DNA from: CAMLFJ01 sp035524955
GTDB taxonomy: Bacteria; Methylomirabilota; Methylomirabilia; Rokubacteriales; CSP1-6
Reading direction: 5' to 3'
Length of the DNA: 64,000 nucleotides
Assembly (NCBI GenBank): GCA_035524955.1
Contig: DATLFG010000045.1
Span: 1 to 64,000, forward strand
A model generated the notes under the pieces. That model saw only the letters and a list, made by a program, of their open reading frames with translations. It did no database searches and was not told where the DNA came from. Shown here piece after piece: positions 41,547 through 49,529 of the stretch. How positions within the stretch are numbered: the stretch's first letter is position 1; every line of letters starts with the position of its first letter. The translations under genes were made by a program, and so were the position numbers.

Positions 41547-43112
41547 TCAGGCCTCGACGATCGCCGGCGGCCGGTCCGCCGCGGCCGGGCTCTCACCGGC
41601 GCGCGGGCGCCGGCGCAGGAGCAGGACGAGCGGGATGACCGCCGCGAAGACCCACGCGAGCCGCCAGAAATTGTCGATGAACGAGAGCGCCAGCGCCTCG
41701 CGCTGCACCATCTCGTAGAGATGCGCCCACGCCTGCTGCTCGGCGGTGGCCGGATCCGCCCCGCGCGACGCGAAGAGCCCGACCAGGACCTGGTAGCGGT
41801 CCCACACCTCGGGGTCGTAGAGGCTCACGTGCTGGACCAGCCGCGCCTGGTGGACCTGCGCGCCGCGCTCCAGCATCGTCGCCACCCCCGCGATGCCGAG
41901 GCTCCCCCCGATGGTCCGGATGAAGTTGAAGAGCCCGGAGGCGTGGCCCAGCTCGCGCCTCGGCACCGACCCGAGCGCCACCGTGGACAGCGGCACGAAC
42001 GTGAAGCCGATGCCGAGCCCCTGGATGAAGCGCGGCATCATGATCTGCCAGTAGCTCGCCTCCAGGGTGAGGTTGGCCATCTGGTACATGGCGTAGGCGT
42101 TCAGCGAGCAGCCGGCCACGATGATCCAGCGCGGATCGACGCGGTTCAGGAGCGCGCCCGCGATCGGCATCGTGACCAGGGTGGCCAGGCCCCCCGGGGC
42201 GAGCACCAGCCCGGCCAGCATCGCGGTGTAGCCCATGAGGATCTGGGTGTAGAGCGGCGAGAGCACCATGATCCCGTAGAACGCGATGCTCATGACGAAC
42301 ATGCCGGCGGTGGCCGCCGCGAACGTCGGGTGCCGGAGCACCTTCAGGTCCACCACCGGCTCCTCCGCGCGCAGCTCGCGGACCACGAGGGCGACCAGGG
42401 TCACCGCCGCGACCGCCCCGAGCCACACGATGAGCGGCGAGGCGAGCCAGTCCTCGCGCTGGCCCCGGTCGAGCACGAACTGGAGCGCGGAGACCCCGAC
42501 CACCAGCAAGATCAGGCCGGGCACGTCCACGCGACGCACCGCCGGCCGTTCCGTGGTGGACTCGGGGACGAAGAGCCACCCCATCACCACCGCGGCGGCC
42601 CCGACCGGCACGTTGATGTAGAACACCCACCGCCAGCTCCAGTTGTCGGTGATCCACCCGCCGAGCGCCGGCCCGATGATCGGCGCGAACATGATGCCGA
42701 TGCCCCAGAGGGCCATCGCCATCCCGCTCTGGCGCGCGGGGAACGTCTCGATCATGGTGGACTGCGAGAGCGGCACGAGCGGCCCGCCGGCCAGCCCCTG
42801 CAGGAACCGCGCGAGCACGATGACCGCCAGGCTCGGGGCCGCCCCCACCGCGGCCGAGGTGACCGTGAACGCCGCGGTGGCCCAGATGAAGAGCCGCCGG
42901 CGGCCGAGGAGGTCGGTCAGCCACCCGGTGATCGGCAGGCTGATCGCGTTGGCGACGAGAAACGAGGTCAGCACCCAGGTGATCTCGTCCACCCCGGCGG
43001 ACAGGGTGCCGCGCATGTGATCGAGCGCCACGTTCGCGATCGTGACGTCGAGGATGACCAGGAACGTGGCCATCATCGTGGTGATGGCCACGATGGCTCT
43101 CTCGAAGGTCAT
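41547..43112 (-). CDS. DHA2-family MFS drug efflux transporter (EmrB-like)
   Basis: A 521-residue 14-helix major facilitator of the DHA2 (EmrB/QacA) type. Motifs: LDVTIANVALDHMRG (motif D1), GWLTDLLGRRRLFIW (motif A), ARFLQGLAGGPLVPLSQSTM (motif B/C region) and WRWVFYINVPVG (DHA2-specific). It exports hydrophobic compounds using the proton gradient, joined to the periplasmic adaptor encoded just upstream. Its ATG overlaps the adaptor stop (ATGA). No TolC-like outer-membrane gene is nearby. Confidence 0.93.
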   Translation of the reverse strand: MTFERAIVAITTMMATFLVILDVTIANVALDHMRGTLSAGVDEITWVLTSFLVANAISLPITGWLTDLLGRRRLFIWATAAFTVTSAAVGAAPSLAVIVLARFLQGLAGGPLVPLSQSTMIETFPARQSGMAMALWGIGIMFAPIIGPALGGWITDNWSWRWVFYINVPVGAAAVVMGWLFVPESTTERPAVRRVDVPGLILLVVGVSALQFVLDRGQREDWLASPLIVWLGAVAAVTLVALVVRELRAEEPVVDLKVLRHPTFAAATAGMFVMSIAFYGIMVLSPLYTQILMGYTAMLAGLVLAPGGLATLVTMPIAGALLNRVDPRWIIVAGCSLNAYAMYQMANLTLEASYWQIMMPRFIQGLGIGFTFVPLSTVALGSVPRRELGHASGLFNFIRTIGGSLGIAGVATMLERGAQVHQARLVQHVSLYDPEVWDRYQVLVGLFASRGADPATAEQQAWAHLYEMVQREALALSFIDNFWRLAWVFAAVIPLVLLLRRRPRAGESPAAADRPPAIVEA

Positions 43113-44320
43113 CGCAGCTCGATGACGGGAATGACCGACATGCCGGGCACCAGGAGCGCGTGCCCATTCTGCCCCGGCTCGAGCACGAGCTTGACCGGGA
43201 TCCGCTGGACCACCTTGACGTAGTTGCCGGAGGCGTTCTCGGGCGGCAGGAGGGAGAAGCGGGACCCGGTGCCGCGCTGGATCGAGTCCACCCGCGCCCG
43301 GAACACCAGGCCGGGATGCGTGTCGACCGTGACCCACGCGCGCTGGCCCGGGCGCACGTGGGTGAGCTGGGTCTCCTTGTAGTTCGCGACCACCCAGGTG
43401 GGGGTGGCGTCCACGATCGCGAGCAGGGGCTGGCCCGGCTGCACGGTCTGCCCCACCTCCACCGTGCGCCGGGTGACGCGCCCGGCGACGGGGGCGGTGA
43501 TCGTCGCGTACTCGAGATTGAGCTCGGCCTCGCGCAGGTCGGCGCGGGCCTCGGCCACCTCCGCCTCGACGCTCACCGCCTCCGAGCTGCGGATGGCCAC
43601 CTCGCGCCGCCGGCTGCGGGCCTCCGCGTGCGCGGCCTCGGCCCCCTCGAGCAGCCGCTGCGCCTGGGTCAGCACCACCTCCTGCGCGGCCACTTCGGCC
43701 TCGGCCTGGGCCACCTCGGCGTGCGCCACGTCCACGCGCCGCCGCGTCGCCTCGAGGGCCGCGGCGGCGGTGTTGAACGCGGCATCGGCGTGGTCGAACT
43801 CCTGGCGCGCGATCAGCCCGCGCTCGATCAGCTCGCGCATGCGCCGGTGGTCGAGGCGCGCGCGCTCGAAGTCGGCCTGCCGCGCCGCGACGTCGGCCAG
43901 CGCGGCCTGGACGGATGCCCGCCGCGCCAGGAGCCGGCTGCGCCGCTCCTCGAGCGTGCGCCGGGCGCTGTCGATGCCGAGCGCCGCCCCCGCGACGGTG
44001 GCCTCGGCGCGCGTGACCTGGCTGCGGGTGGACTCGTCGGTCATGGGCACGCCCTCGGTGGCCATGCCCAGGCGGCCCGTCGCGGTGGCCAGGGCGGCCC
44101 GCGCCTGCTGGACCTTCACCTCCAGGTCCCGGGGATCCAGGCGCACCAGCGGCGCCTCCGCCGGCACCTCCTGGTTGTCGCGCACGAGGACTTCCAGAAC
44201 GGTGCCGCGCACGCGGGCGCTGACCGGCGAGACGTGCGCCTCCACGAAGGCGTCGTCGGTCGAGACGTGGCGGCTCCAGTAGCGCCAGGCGTGGACGCCG
44301 TACGCGCCGGCGGCCACCAC
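43109..44320 (-). CDS. HlyD/EmrA-type membrane-fusion protein
   Basis: A 403-residue periplasmic adaptor: a beta-barrel/lipoyl start (STDDAFVEAHVSPVSARVRG), long alpha-helical hairpin with Ala-rich coiled coil (about 60-230), then TITAPVAGRVTRRTVEVGQTVQPG and KVVQRIPVKLVLEPGQ. GTG 44320 is the first common start codon, but the open frame continues upstream to a CTG at 44413 through PFGRRRRRRTLGLVLFALVVVA, a full membrane anchor; the protein therefore probably begins there. It pairs with the EmrB-like pump. Confidence 0.88.
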   Translation of the reverse strand: MVAAGAYGVHAWRYWSRHVSTDDAFVEAHVSPVSARVRGTVLEVLVRDNQEVPAEAPLVRLDPRDLEVKVQQARAALATATGRLGMATEGVPMTDESTRSQVTRAEATVAGAALGIDSARRTLEERRSRLLARRASVQAALADVAARQADFERARLDHRRMRELIERGLIARQEFDHADAAFNTAAAALEATRRRVDVAHAEVAQAEAEVAAQEVVLTQAQRLLEGAEAAHAEARSRRREVAIRSSEAVSVEAEVAEARADLREAELNLEYATITAPVAGRVTRRTVEVGQTVQPGQPLLAIVDATPTWVVANYKETQLTHVRPGQRAWVTVDTHPGLVFRARVDSIQRGTGSRFSLLPPENASGNYVKVVQRIPVKLVLEPGQNGHALLVPGMSVIPVIELR

Positions 44321-44409
44321 GACGAGGGCGAACAGGACGAGGCCCAGAGTGCGCCGCCGCCGGCGTCGGCCGAACGGCGGCAGGACAGGCTCGCGGGAGT
44401 CGGGCTCGG

Positions 44410-46134
44410 TCAGAGCTGCCAGTCCTGGTACCAGGTGGACTCGGCGCCGATGCCCTCGCGGGCCACCGACACGTCGATCAGGTACGGCCGGTTCTCGCGC
44501 GTGATCTTGTCCATGCCGCGCTTCAGCGCCGGCTCCAGGTCCTTCACGGTGGTGACCGCCTCGCCGTCCACGCCCTGCGCCCGGGCCAGGCCCACATAGT
44601 CGGTGGCGGGGGCGCTGAGCCAGAGGCCGGGATACTTGCCCTCGCGGATCATCTTGGCGTCCGGCATCTCCCGCGCCCAGTTGTGCCGCACGATCTGATA
44701 GCTCTCGTTGTTCGAGACGATCGTGAGCACCGCGGTGTTGTAGCGCGCCATCGTCCAGAAGCCCGAGGCGCTGTAGCCGAGCGCGCCGTCGCCCAGGTGC
44801 AGAATGACCGGTCGATCACGTCCCACCGCGATCTTTGCGCCGATCGCGGCGCCGACGCCGAAGCCCAGGGAGCCGCCGCCGCTCCGCGTCCACTCCATGC
44901 CGCCGTGGCCGAAGGCCATCAGCGCCGTCCGGGCGGTGGAGCTCTCCTGCACCATGACCGTGTTCTTCGGCAGCACGGAGGCGAGCTGCGCCTCCAGCAC
45001 CGCCGGGTGCACCGGGATGTCGTGCTCGTGCTCGCGCGCCAGCTTCTCCTCCCGCTCGATCAGCATCGCGGCGTAGGCACGGACCTTCCCGCGCTGCCGC
45101 GCCCCCTGCTCCGCGCCGGGCACGCGGCCGAGGGCCCCGGTGATGGCCTTCACGGTCTCGGGCAGCTCGCACTGCGCGGCCAGGTCGAGCGGATAGTGCC
45201 GGCCCATCAGCAGCGGGTTCGGCCCGATCTGCATGATCACGGGCTCGTTCACGCTGCCGTGCACGCCCTGGCAGCCCACCAGGAAGATCAGGTCCGGCTC
45301 GAGCCCGGTCGTCCTGGTGAAGTCCTTCGACACCGGATAGTTGCCGCAGTAGAGCGGATGCCGCGTCGGGAAGTTCGGGAAGATCTGCCGGCTTGCGAAC
45401 ACCGGCGCCTCAAGCGCCTCGGCCAGCCGCACCGCCTCGGCCTGGGCCCCTTCCCGCCAGACGTCGTCGCCGAACATCAGCACCGGGCACTGCGCCTCGC
45501 CCAGCCGCCTGGCGATCGCCGCCACCGTCTGCGCCCGCGCCGGCCCCGGCCGCTCGATCCGGTACTGCGCGCCCTCGCCGATCGTCGCCTCGAGCCCTTC
45601 CGTGTGCAGCAGCTCCGCGCTGATCGACAGGTACACGGGCCCGGTGGGCGGCGTGGTGGCCTCGCGCAGCGCACGGATGGTGGCCACGCTGATGGCCTTG
45701 GGGTTGGTGTGCACCTGGTAGGCGCAGCGCGCCTCCTTGGTGATCGGGCGCATGGATTCGGCCTGGCTCAGCCCGGGGAACGGCGCCAGGCCGCGGTAGT
45801 CCTGCAGCTCCGAGGCCCAGTCCCCCGCGATCACCAGCAGCGAGGAGCCGGCCACCTGGGCATTGAAGAGCTGTCCCGCGAGCTGGTAGGACCCGCCCAT
45901 GACGTGCGCGATGACCACCCCGACCTTGCCGCTGACCCGGTGGTAGCCGTCGGCCATCGCGGCCACCAGGCCCTCGTGCTTGCCGACGACCAATTTGTTA
46001 TCCCCATCCTCGGCGATGGCGGCGAACAGACCCGTCTCCGCGGAGCCCGGGTTGGTGAAGAGATACTCCACGCCCGCGTCCTTGAGCGTCTGGAGGAGCA
46101 GCATGCCGCCGGTGCCGGTGATGGTCTTGCGCAT
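44410..46134 (-). CDS. Thiamine-pyrophosphate-dependent decarboxylase/synthase (acetolactate synthase-like)
   Basis: A 574-residue three-domain TPP enzyme. N-terminal PYR domain with VEYLFTNPGSAETG and the catalytic Glu in GKHEGLVAAMADGY; central domain; C-terminal PP domain with GDGALGYSASGFWTMARYN then TIVSNNESYQIVR, the GDG...NN magnesium/TPP motif. It is related to acetolactate synthase, benzoylformate decarboxylase and oxalyl-CoA decarboxylase; the exact donor is not evident. In the operon it precedes a cupin and dienelactone hydrolase, so a 2-oxo acid or aromatic pathway role is inferred. Confidence 0.88.
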   Translation of the reverse strand: MRKTITGTGGMLLLQTLKDAGVEYLFTNPGSAETGLFAAIAEDGDNKLVVGKHEGLVAAMADGYHRVSGKVGVVIAHVMGGSYQLAGQLFNAQVAGSSLLVIAGDWASELQDYRGLAPFPGLSQAESMRPITKEARCAYQVHTNPKAISVATIRALREATTPPTGPVYLSISAELLHTEGLEATIGEGAQYRIERPGPARAQTVAAIARRLGEAQCPVLMFGDDVWREGAQAEAVRLAEALEAPVFASRQIFPNFPTRHPLYCGNYPVSKDFTRTTGLEPDLIFLVGCQGVHGSVNEPVIMQIGPNPLLMGRHYPLDLAAQCELPETVKAITGALGRVPGAEQGARQRGKVRAYAAMLIEREEKLAREHEHDIPVHPAVLEAQLASVLPKNTVMVQESSTARTALMAFGHGGMEWTRSGGGSLGFGVGAAIGAKIAVGRDRPVILHLGDGALGYSASGFWTMARYNTAVLTIVSNNESYQIVRHNWAREMPDAKMIREGKYPGLWLSAPATDYVGLARAQGVDGEAVTTVKDLEPALKRGMDKITRENRPYLIDVSVAREGIGAESTWYQDWQL

Positions 46135-46171
46135 GATCGATGGGCCTCGGTGTCGTCGGTTCGAGGGGAGC

Positions 46172-46215
46172 CCCCCTCACCCTCTCCCCCCAGAGGGGGA
46201 GAGGGTGAGCGATGG
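46172..46215. repeat. G-rich palindromic repeat, locus 5
   Basis: Near-perfect 15-bp stem ctcaccctctccccc / gggggagagggtgag (46176-46209) with a four-base loop. It lies between co-directional minus-strand genes, between the cupin stop and the TPP enzyme start. Confidence 0.75.
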
Positions 46216-46217
46216 GG

Positions 46218-46643
46218 CTAGTGCGCGGCGGCTGCGGTCTCCGGCATCTTCTCCACGACCACCGTCGGGTGCACCGCGGGGGAGTAGATCTCCAGGATCT
46301 CGAGGTCGTCGGAGCACTCGAGCTCGTTGTGGACGATGCCGGCGGGCTGGAGCACGCAGTCACCGGGGCCGAAGGTGCGCTCGCCCTGGCCCTCGTAGAC
46401 GAACTTGATCGTGCCCTTGAGTACATAGAACATCTGAAAGTCGCACTCGTGCTTGTGCAGCCCGGTGGTGTGGAGATCGTGGGTGTCGCCGCCCTGCTTC
46501 ACGCGGATGACGTGGGCGCGCATCTTGCCGTGGGTGGCGTCCGCGATGCCCAGGTCGCGGTACTCCATGAAGCTGCGGAGGCCGGTCTGGTAGACGGCGT
46601 CCTTGGCGAGGCTGGCGCTGAACTTCTGCTTGGGCTCGCTCAT
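46218..46643 (-). CDS. Cupin-domain protein
   Basis: A 141-residue single cupin barrel. Motif 1 THDLHTTGLHKHECDFQMFYVLKG supplies His ligands and Glu; motif 2 GPGDCVLQPAGIVHNELE supplies the last His. Metal-dependent cupins include dioxygenases, isomerases and pure binding proteins; none can be chosen. It is co-directional with the TPP enzyme and the dienelactone hydrolase; GAGAGGAGAG lies ahead of ATG 46643. Confidence 0.85.
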   Translation of the reverse strand: MSEPKQKFSASLAKDAVYQTGLRSFMEYRDLGIADATHGKMRAHVIRVKQGGDTHDLHTTGLHKHECDFQMFYVLKGTIKFVYEGQGERTFGPGDCVLQPAGIVHNELECSDDLEILEIYSPAVHPTVVVEKMPETAAAAH

Positions 46644-46663
46644 GTCGGTCTCTCCTCTCGCGA

Positions 46664-47380
46664 TCAGACGGTGCGCTGCAGGAAGGCGGTGGTGAGCGGC
46701 CAGGCCAGCTCCGCGTAGTAGGGCTGGAAGCCCGCGTTGTCCGGGTGGCGGAAGCCGTGCTGGGCGTCGGAGAAGAAGTGCCACTCCACGAGCTTGCCGT
46801 TGGCGATGAAGCTCTGCCAGAGCGGGCCCTGGATGGCCGGGGTGGCAATGAAGTCCTGGCCCGCGGCGAAGACCAGCGAGGCGCACTGCAGCGTCTTGGC
46901 CAGGTGGAAGGCGTGCCGGGGCCGGTGCGAGGTCTCGGGCTCGTCGCGGACGGAGGGGTAGTAGAGCACGATCGCCTTCACCGAGGGGTGATCGGCCGCG
47001 AAGGGGATCAGCAGCCGCCCGCCCATGCAGTGGCCGATGCAGCCGGTGCGCGCCGGATCGGTGTGCATGCGGTCGATCAGGTAGCGCCAGGCCTCGTCCA
47101 TCTTGCCCAGGAGCTCGTCGTCGCCGTGCTTGGCCTGCAGATCCGCGCCCATGCCGATGTGGTTGGTGCCCGCGATGCCGAACATGTTGAACAGATCGGG
47201 CGCGAGCACGTTGAAGCCGAGGCACGCCAGGCGGTAGGCGTCGATCTTGTAGTCGGCGGTGACGCCGTGGGCGTGGTGCACCATCAAGATGCCCGGCCGC
47301 TGGCCCGGCGCGTCCGGATGCGCCATGTAGCCCGGGATGCCGTCCTGCTCCTGCGTGAGCATTCTCGCGACCACGTTCAT
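46664..47380 (-). CDS. Dienelactone hydrolase family protein
   Basis: A 238-residue alpha/beta-hydrolase with the DLH-type Cys nucleophile: elbow GCIGHCMGG (Cys118), Asp in AAGQDFIATPA and His in SDAQHGFRHP. DLH enzymes hydrolyse dienelactones formed in chlorocatechol or hydroquinone degradation, and many relatives are general esterases. The ATG overlaps the stop of the TauD gene upstream by four bases. Together with cupin and TPP genes it suggests ring-cleavage-type catabolism. Confidence 0.87.
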   Translation of the reverse strand: MNVVARMLTQEQDGIPGYMAHPDAPGQRPGILMVHHAHGVTADYKIDAYRLACLGFNVLAPDLFNMFGIAGTNHIGMGADLQAKHGDDELLGKMDEAWRYLIDRMHTDPARTGCIGHCMGGRLLIPFAADHPSVKAIVLYYPSVRDEPETSHRPRHAFHLAKTLQCASLVFAAGQDFIATPAIQGPLWQSFIANGKLVEWHFFSDAQHGFRHPDNAGFQPYYAELAWPLTTAFLQRTV

Positions 47381-48204
47381 GTCCGCTCCTTGATCGAGAC
47401 GCGCCAGTGGATGCGATCTTCCTCCGGCGGATAGTCGCCCGCCGCCCGGTGGTACGAGCAGCGGTTGTCCCAGATGACGATGTCGCCCTTGCGCCAGCGG
47501 TGCGTGTACCGGCCCTCCGCCTGGATCATGCGCTCGGTCAGCTCGTCGATCAACGCGTCGCTCTCGGCCGGCTCGAGGCCTTCGATATGGAGGATCTTGC
47601 CCGGATCGAAGTAGAGGCCCTTGCGCCCGGTCTCGGGATGCGTACGGATGATCGGGTGGAAGACCGGCGTCCAGTCGCGGTCTTCCTCGTCGAGCAGCGC
47701 GGTGGCCTTCCGGCGCCCGCCGTAGGTGAAGGCGCCCTTGCGGCCCTCCAAGCGCTCCTTCAATCGGGGCGGCAGCGCGTCGTAGGCCGCGTACATGCTG
47801 GCGAAGTGGGTGTCGCCGCCGCGGCTCGGCACCGCGAGGGCGTAGAGCTGGGTGGCCTTGAAGGGCTCCTCGTCGTAGGCGCCGTCGGTGTGCCAGCCCT
47901 CGGCGCCGCGGCGGTAGATCGCCAGGTCGAGCGCGCCGTCCGCGCCGAACTTGTTCACGCCCAGCAGGGTGATCTCTGGGCGCTCCGGATGGCGCGTCAT
48001 CTTGGACGGGTGCGGGACCACCCGGCCGAACCGGCGGCTGTAGACCAGGAAGTCGTCGATCTCGAGCTCCTGCCCGGGCACCACCGCCACGTTGTGGTCG
48101 AGCCAGGCGCGGTAGATCCGCGCGAAGCTCGCGTCGTCGAGCGTCCGGACGTCGACGCCGGTGATCTCGACACCGATCTGCGGGCCCAGGCGCCGGATCT
48201 CCAT
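47377..48204 (-). CDS. TauD/TfdA-type 2-oxoglutarate dioxygenase (first)
   Basis: A 275-residue Fe(II)/2-oxoglutarate dioxygenase. HxD motif in GWHTDGAYDEEPF (about residue 104), VIWDNRCSYHRAAGDY with the distal His, and 2-oxoglutarate-binding Arg in HWRVSIKERT near the end. The N-terminus IGVEITGVDVRTL is typical. It probably hydroxylates a sulfonated, aryloxy or carboxylic substrate. ATG 48204; the TPR gene ends 4 bp before it. Confidence 0.88.
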   Translation of the reverse strand: MEIRRLGPQIGVEITGVDVRTLDDASFARIYRAWLDHNVAVVPGQELEIDDFLVYSRRFGRVVPHPSKMTRHPERPEITLLGVNKFGADGALDLAIYRRGAEGWHTDGAYDEEPFKATQLYALAVPSRGGDTHFASMYAAYDALPPRLKERLEGRKGAFTYGGRRKATALLDEEDRDWTPVFHPIIRTHPETGRKGLYFDPGKILHIEGLEPAESDALIDELTERMIQAEGRYTHRWRKGDIVIWDNRCSYHRAAGDYPPEEDRIHWRVSIKERT

Positions 48205-48208
48205 CGTG

Positions 48209-49516
48209 CTACTGCCCGCCGACCGGGGCGCTCGCCCGCGCGAGCCACCTCTGGTCCCGCGGCGAGGCGCGGCGCGCGAGGCGCCGGCGCACGAGGCGCA
48301 GGGCGTCGTCGTGGCGCGCGAGCTCCAGGTAGCACACCACCATGGTCTCCTCGAAGAGCTCCCACTGGGCGTGGCTGCCGCCGATGCGGTGCATCTCGCC
48401 CTCCACGGGCTCGAAGTGGGCCAGCGCCCCCGCGAAGTCACCCGCCGCGAAGGCGGCCGTTCCCTGCACCAGGGGCAGGACGACGCGGCCCGCGATCGGG
48501 TTGCCCTTGGCGTCGAGGGCCCGCAGGCCGTCCATCAGCTTCTCGAGCGCCGCCTGGTCGCCGCAGGCCGCGTAGGCCAGCGCAGCGTGGCACTCGCCGA
48601 AGAGGTAGCCGGGCCGCGAGACCCGCCCCGCGATGTCGGCGAGAGCCCGCCACGGCAGCGCGGCCGGGCTCGCCGCGTCGAGGCGCACGCGCCAGAGCAG
48701 CGCCGTGCCGTCGGTCATGGTGGAGCGTGGGTTGCTCGCAGCCAGGATGTCACGCTCGAAGATCGCGAGCGCCTGCGCGTAGCGGCCCTCGTGCAGCGCG
48801 AACATCGCCTGGTGCCAGGCGAGGTGACAGTGGAAGTGGGCCCGCCGGTCGTAGCCGGCCATCCAGTCGTCCAGGAACGCCGACCCGGCGGCGATGTCGA
48901 GGGTCTCGAACGCGATGTGGGCCAGATTGTGCGCCGCGCTCGCGTTGCGCGGGTACTGCCGGAGCGAGGCCTCGGACAGCCGCCGCGACTCCTCGAACCG
49001 GTCCACCTCGTGGTAGGTGAAGGCCAGCGCGGACTGGAACCACCAGTCCTCCCCGTAGGCGGGGGCGAGACGCTCCAGGAAGGCCACGCGGTGCTCCTCG
49101 CGATCGCGGCGGCCGGCCAGGGCGATGGCGCTGCTCGCCTGGTTCACCAGCATCGCGTCCCGCGGGAACTCGGCCACGTGCTCGTCCACCAGCGCGAGGC
49201 CCCGCGCGGTCTCCCCGGCCACGAAGGCGTGGACCGCGTCCACGTGCCGCTGCTCGCGCCGGGTCGCCCCGGCCGTGGTCTCGCGCGCGCGGCCGGCGGC
49301 GGCGCGCGCGGTGGCGCCGTCGCCCTGCACCGCGGCCAGCAGGGCCAGTCCCACGTGGGCCAGCGCGAGATGCTCGTCGGCCGCCAGGGCCGCGATGAAG
49401 CAGTCCTCGGCGCCCGGCGCGTAGGCCAGCAGCCGGTCCATGCCGTCCTGGAACCGGTCGAAGGCGGCGGGCGAGGAGGTGGTGACGGTCAGGCCGTAGC
49501 GGTCGGTCGGGGGCAT
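48209..49516 (-). CDS. TPR protein, TTC38-like
   Basis: A 435-residue helical-repeat protein resembling the bacterial TTC38 group. It starts MPPTDRYGLTVTTSSPAAFD and has repeated AHVGLALLAAVQGD, AHNLAHIAFETLDIAAG, HLAWHQAMFALHEGRYAQAL and AALEKLMDGLRAL units, each a TPR-like helix pair. No enzyme motif or signal peptide. These proteins are often next to oxygenases and CoA-linked genes but the role is unknown; a scaffold function is possible. It sits between E2 and TauD. Confidence 0.78.
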   Translation of the reverse strand: MPPTDRYGLTVTTSSPAAFDRFQDGMDRLLAYAPGAEDCFIAALAADEHLALAHVGLALLAAVQGDGATARAAAGRARETTAGATRREQRHVDAVHAFVAGETARGLALVDEHVAEFPRDAMLVNQASSAIALAGRRDREEHRVAFLERLAPAYGEDWWFQSALAFTYHEVDRFEESRRLSEASLRQYPRNASAAHNLAHIAFETLDIAAGSAFLDDWMAGYDRRAHFHCHLAWHQAMFALHEGRYAQALAIFERDILAASNPRSTMTDGTALLWRVRLDAASPAALPWRALADIAGRVSRPGYLFGECHAALAYAACGDQAALEKLMDGLRALDAKGNPIAGRVVLPLVQGTAAFAAGDFAGALAHFEPVEGEMHRIGGSHAQWELFEETMVVCYLELARHDDALRLVRRRLARRASPRDQRWLARASAPVGGQ

Positions 49517-49529
49517 AGGGCGTCGGCTC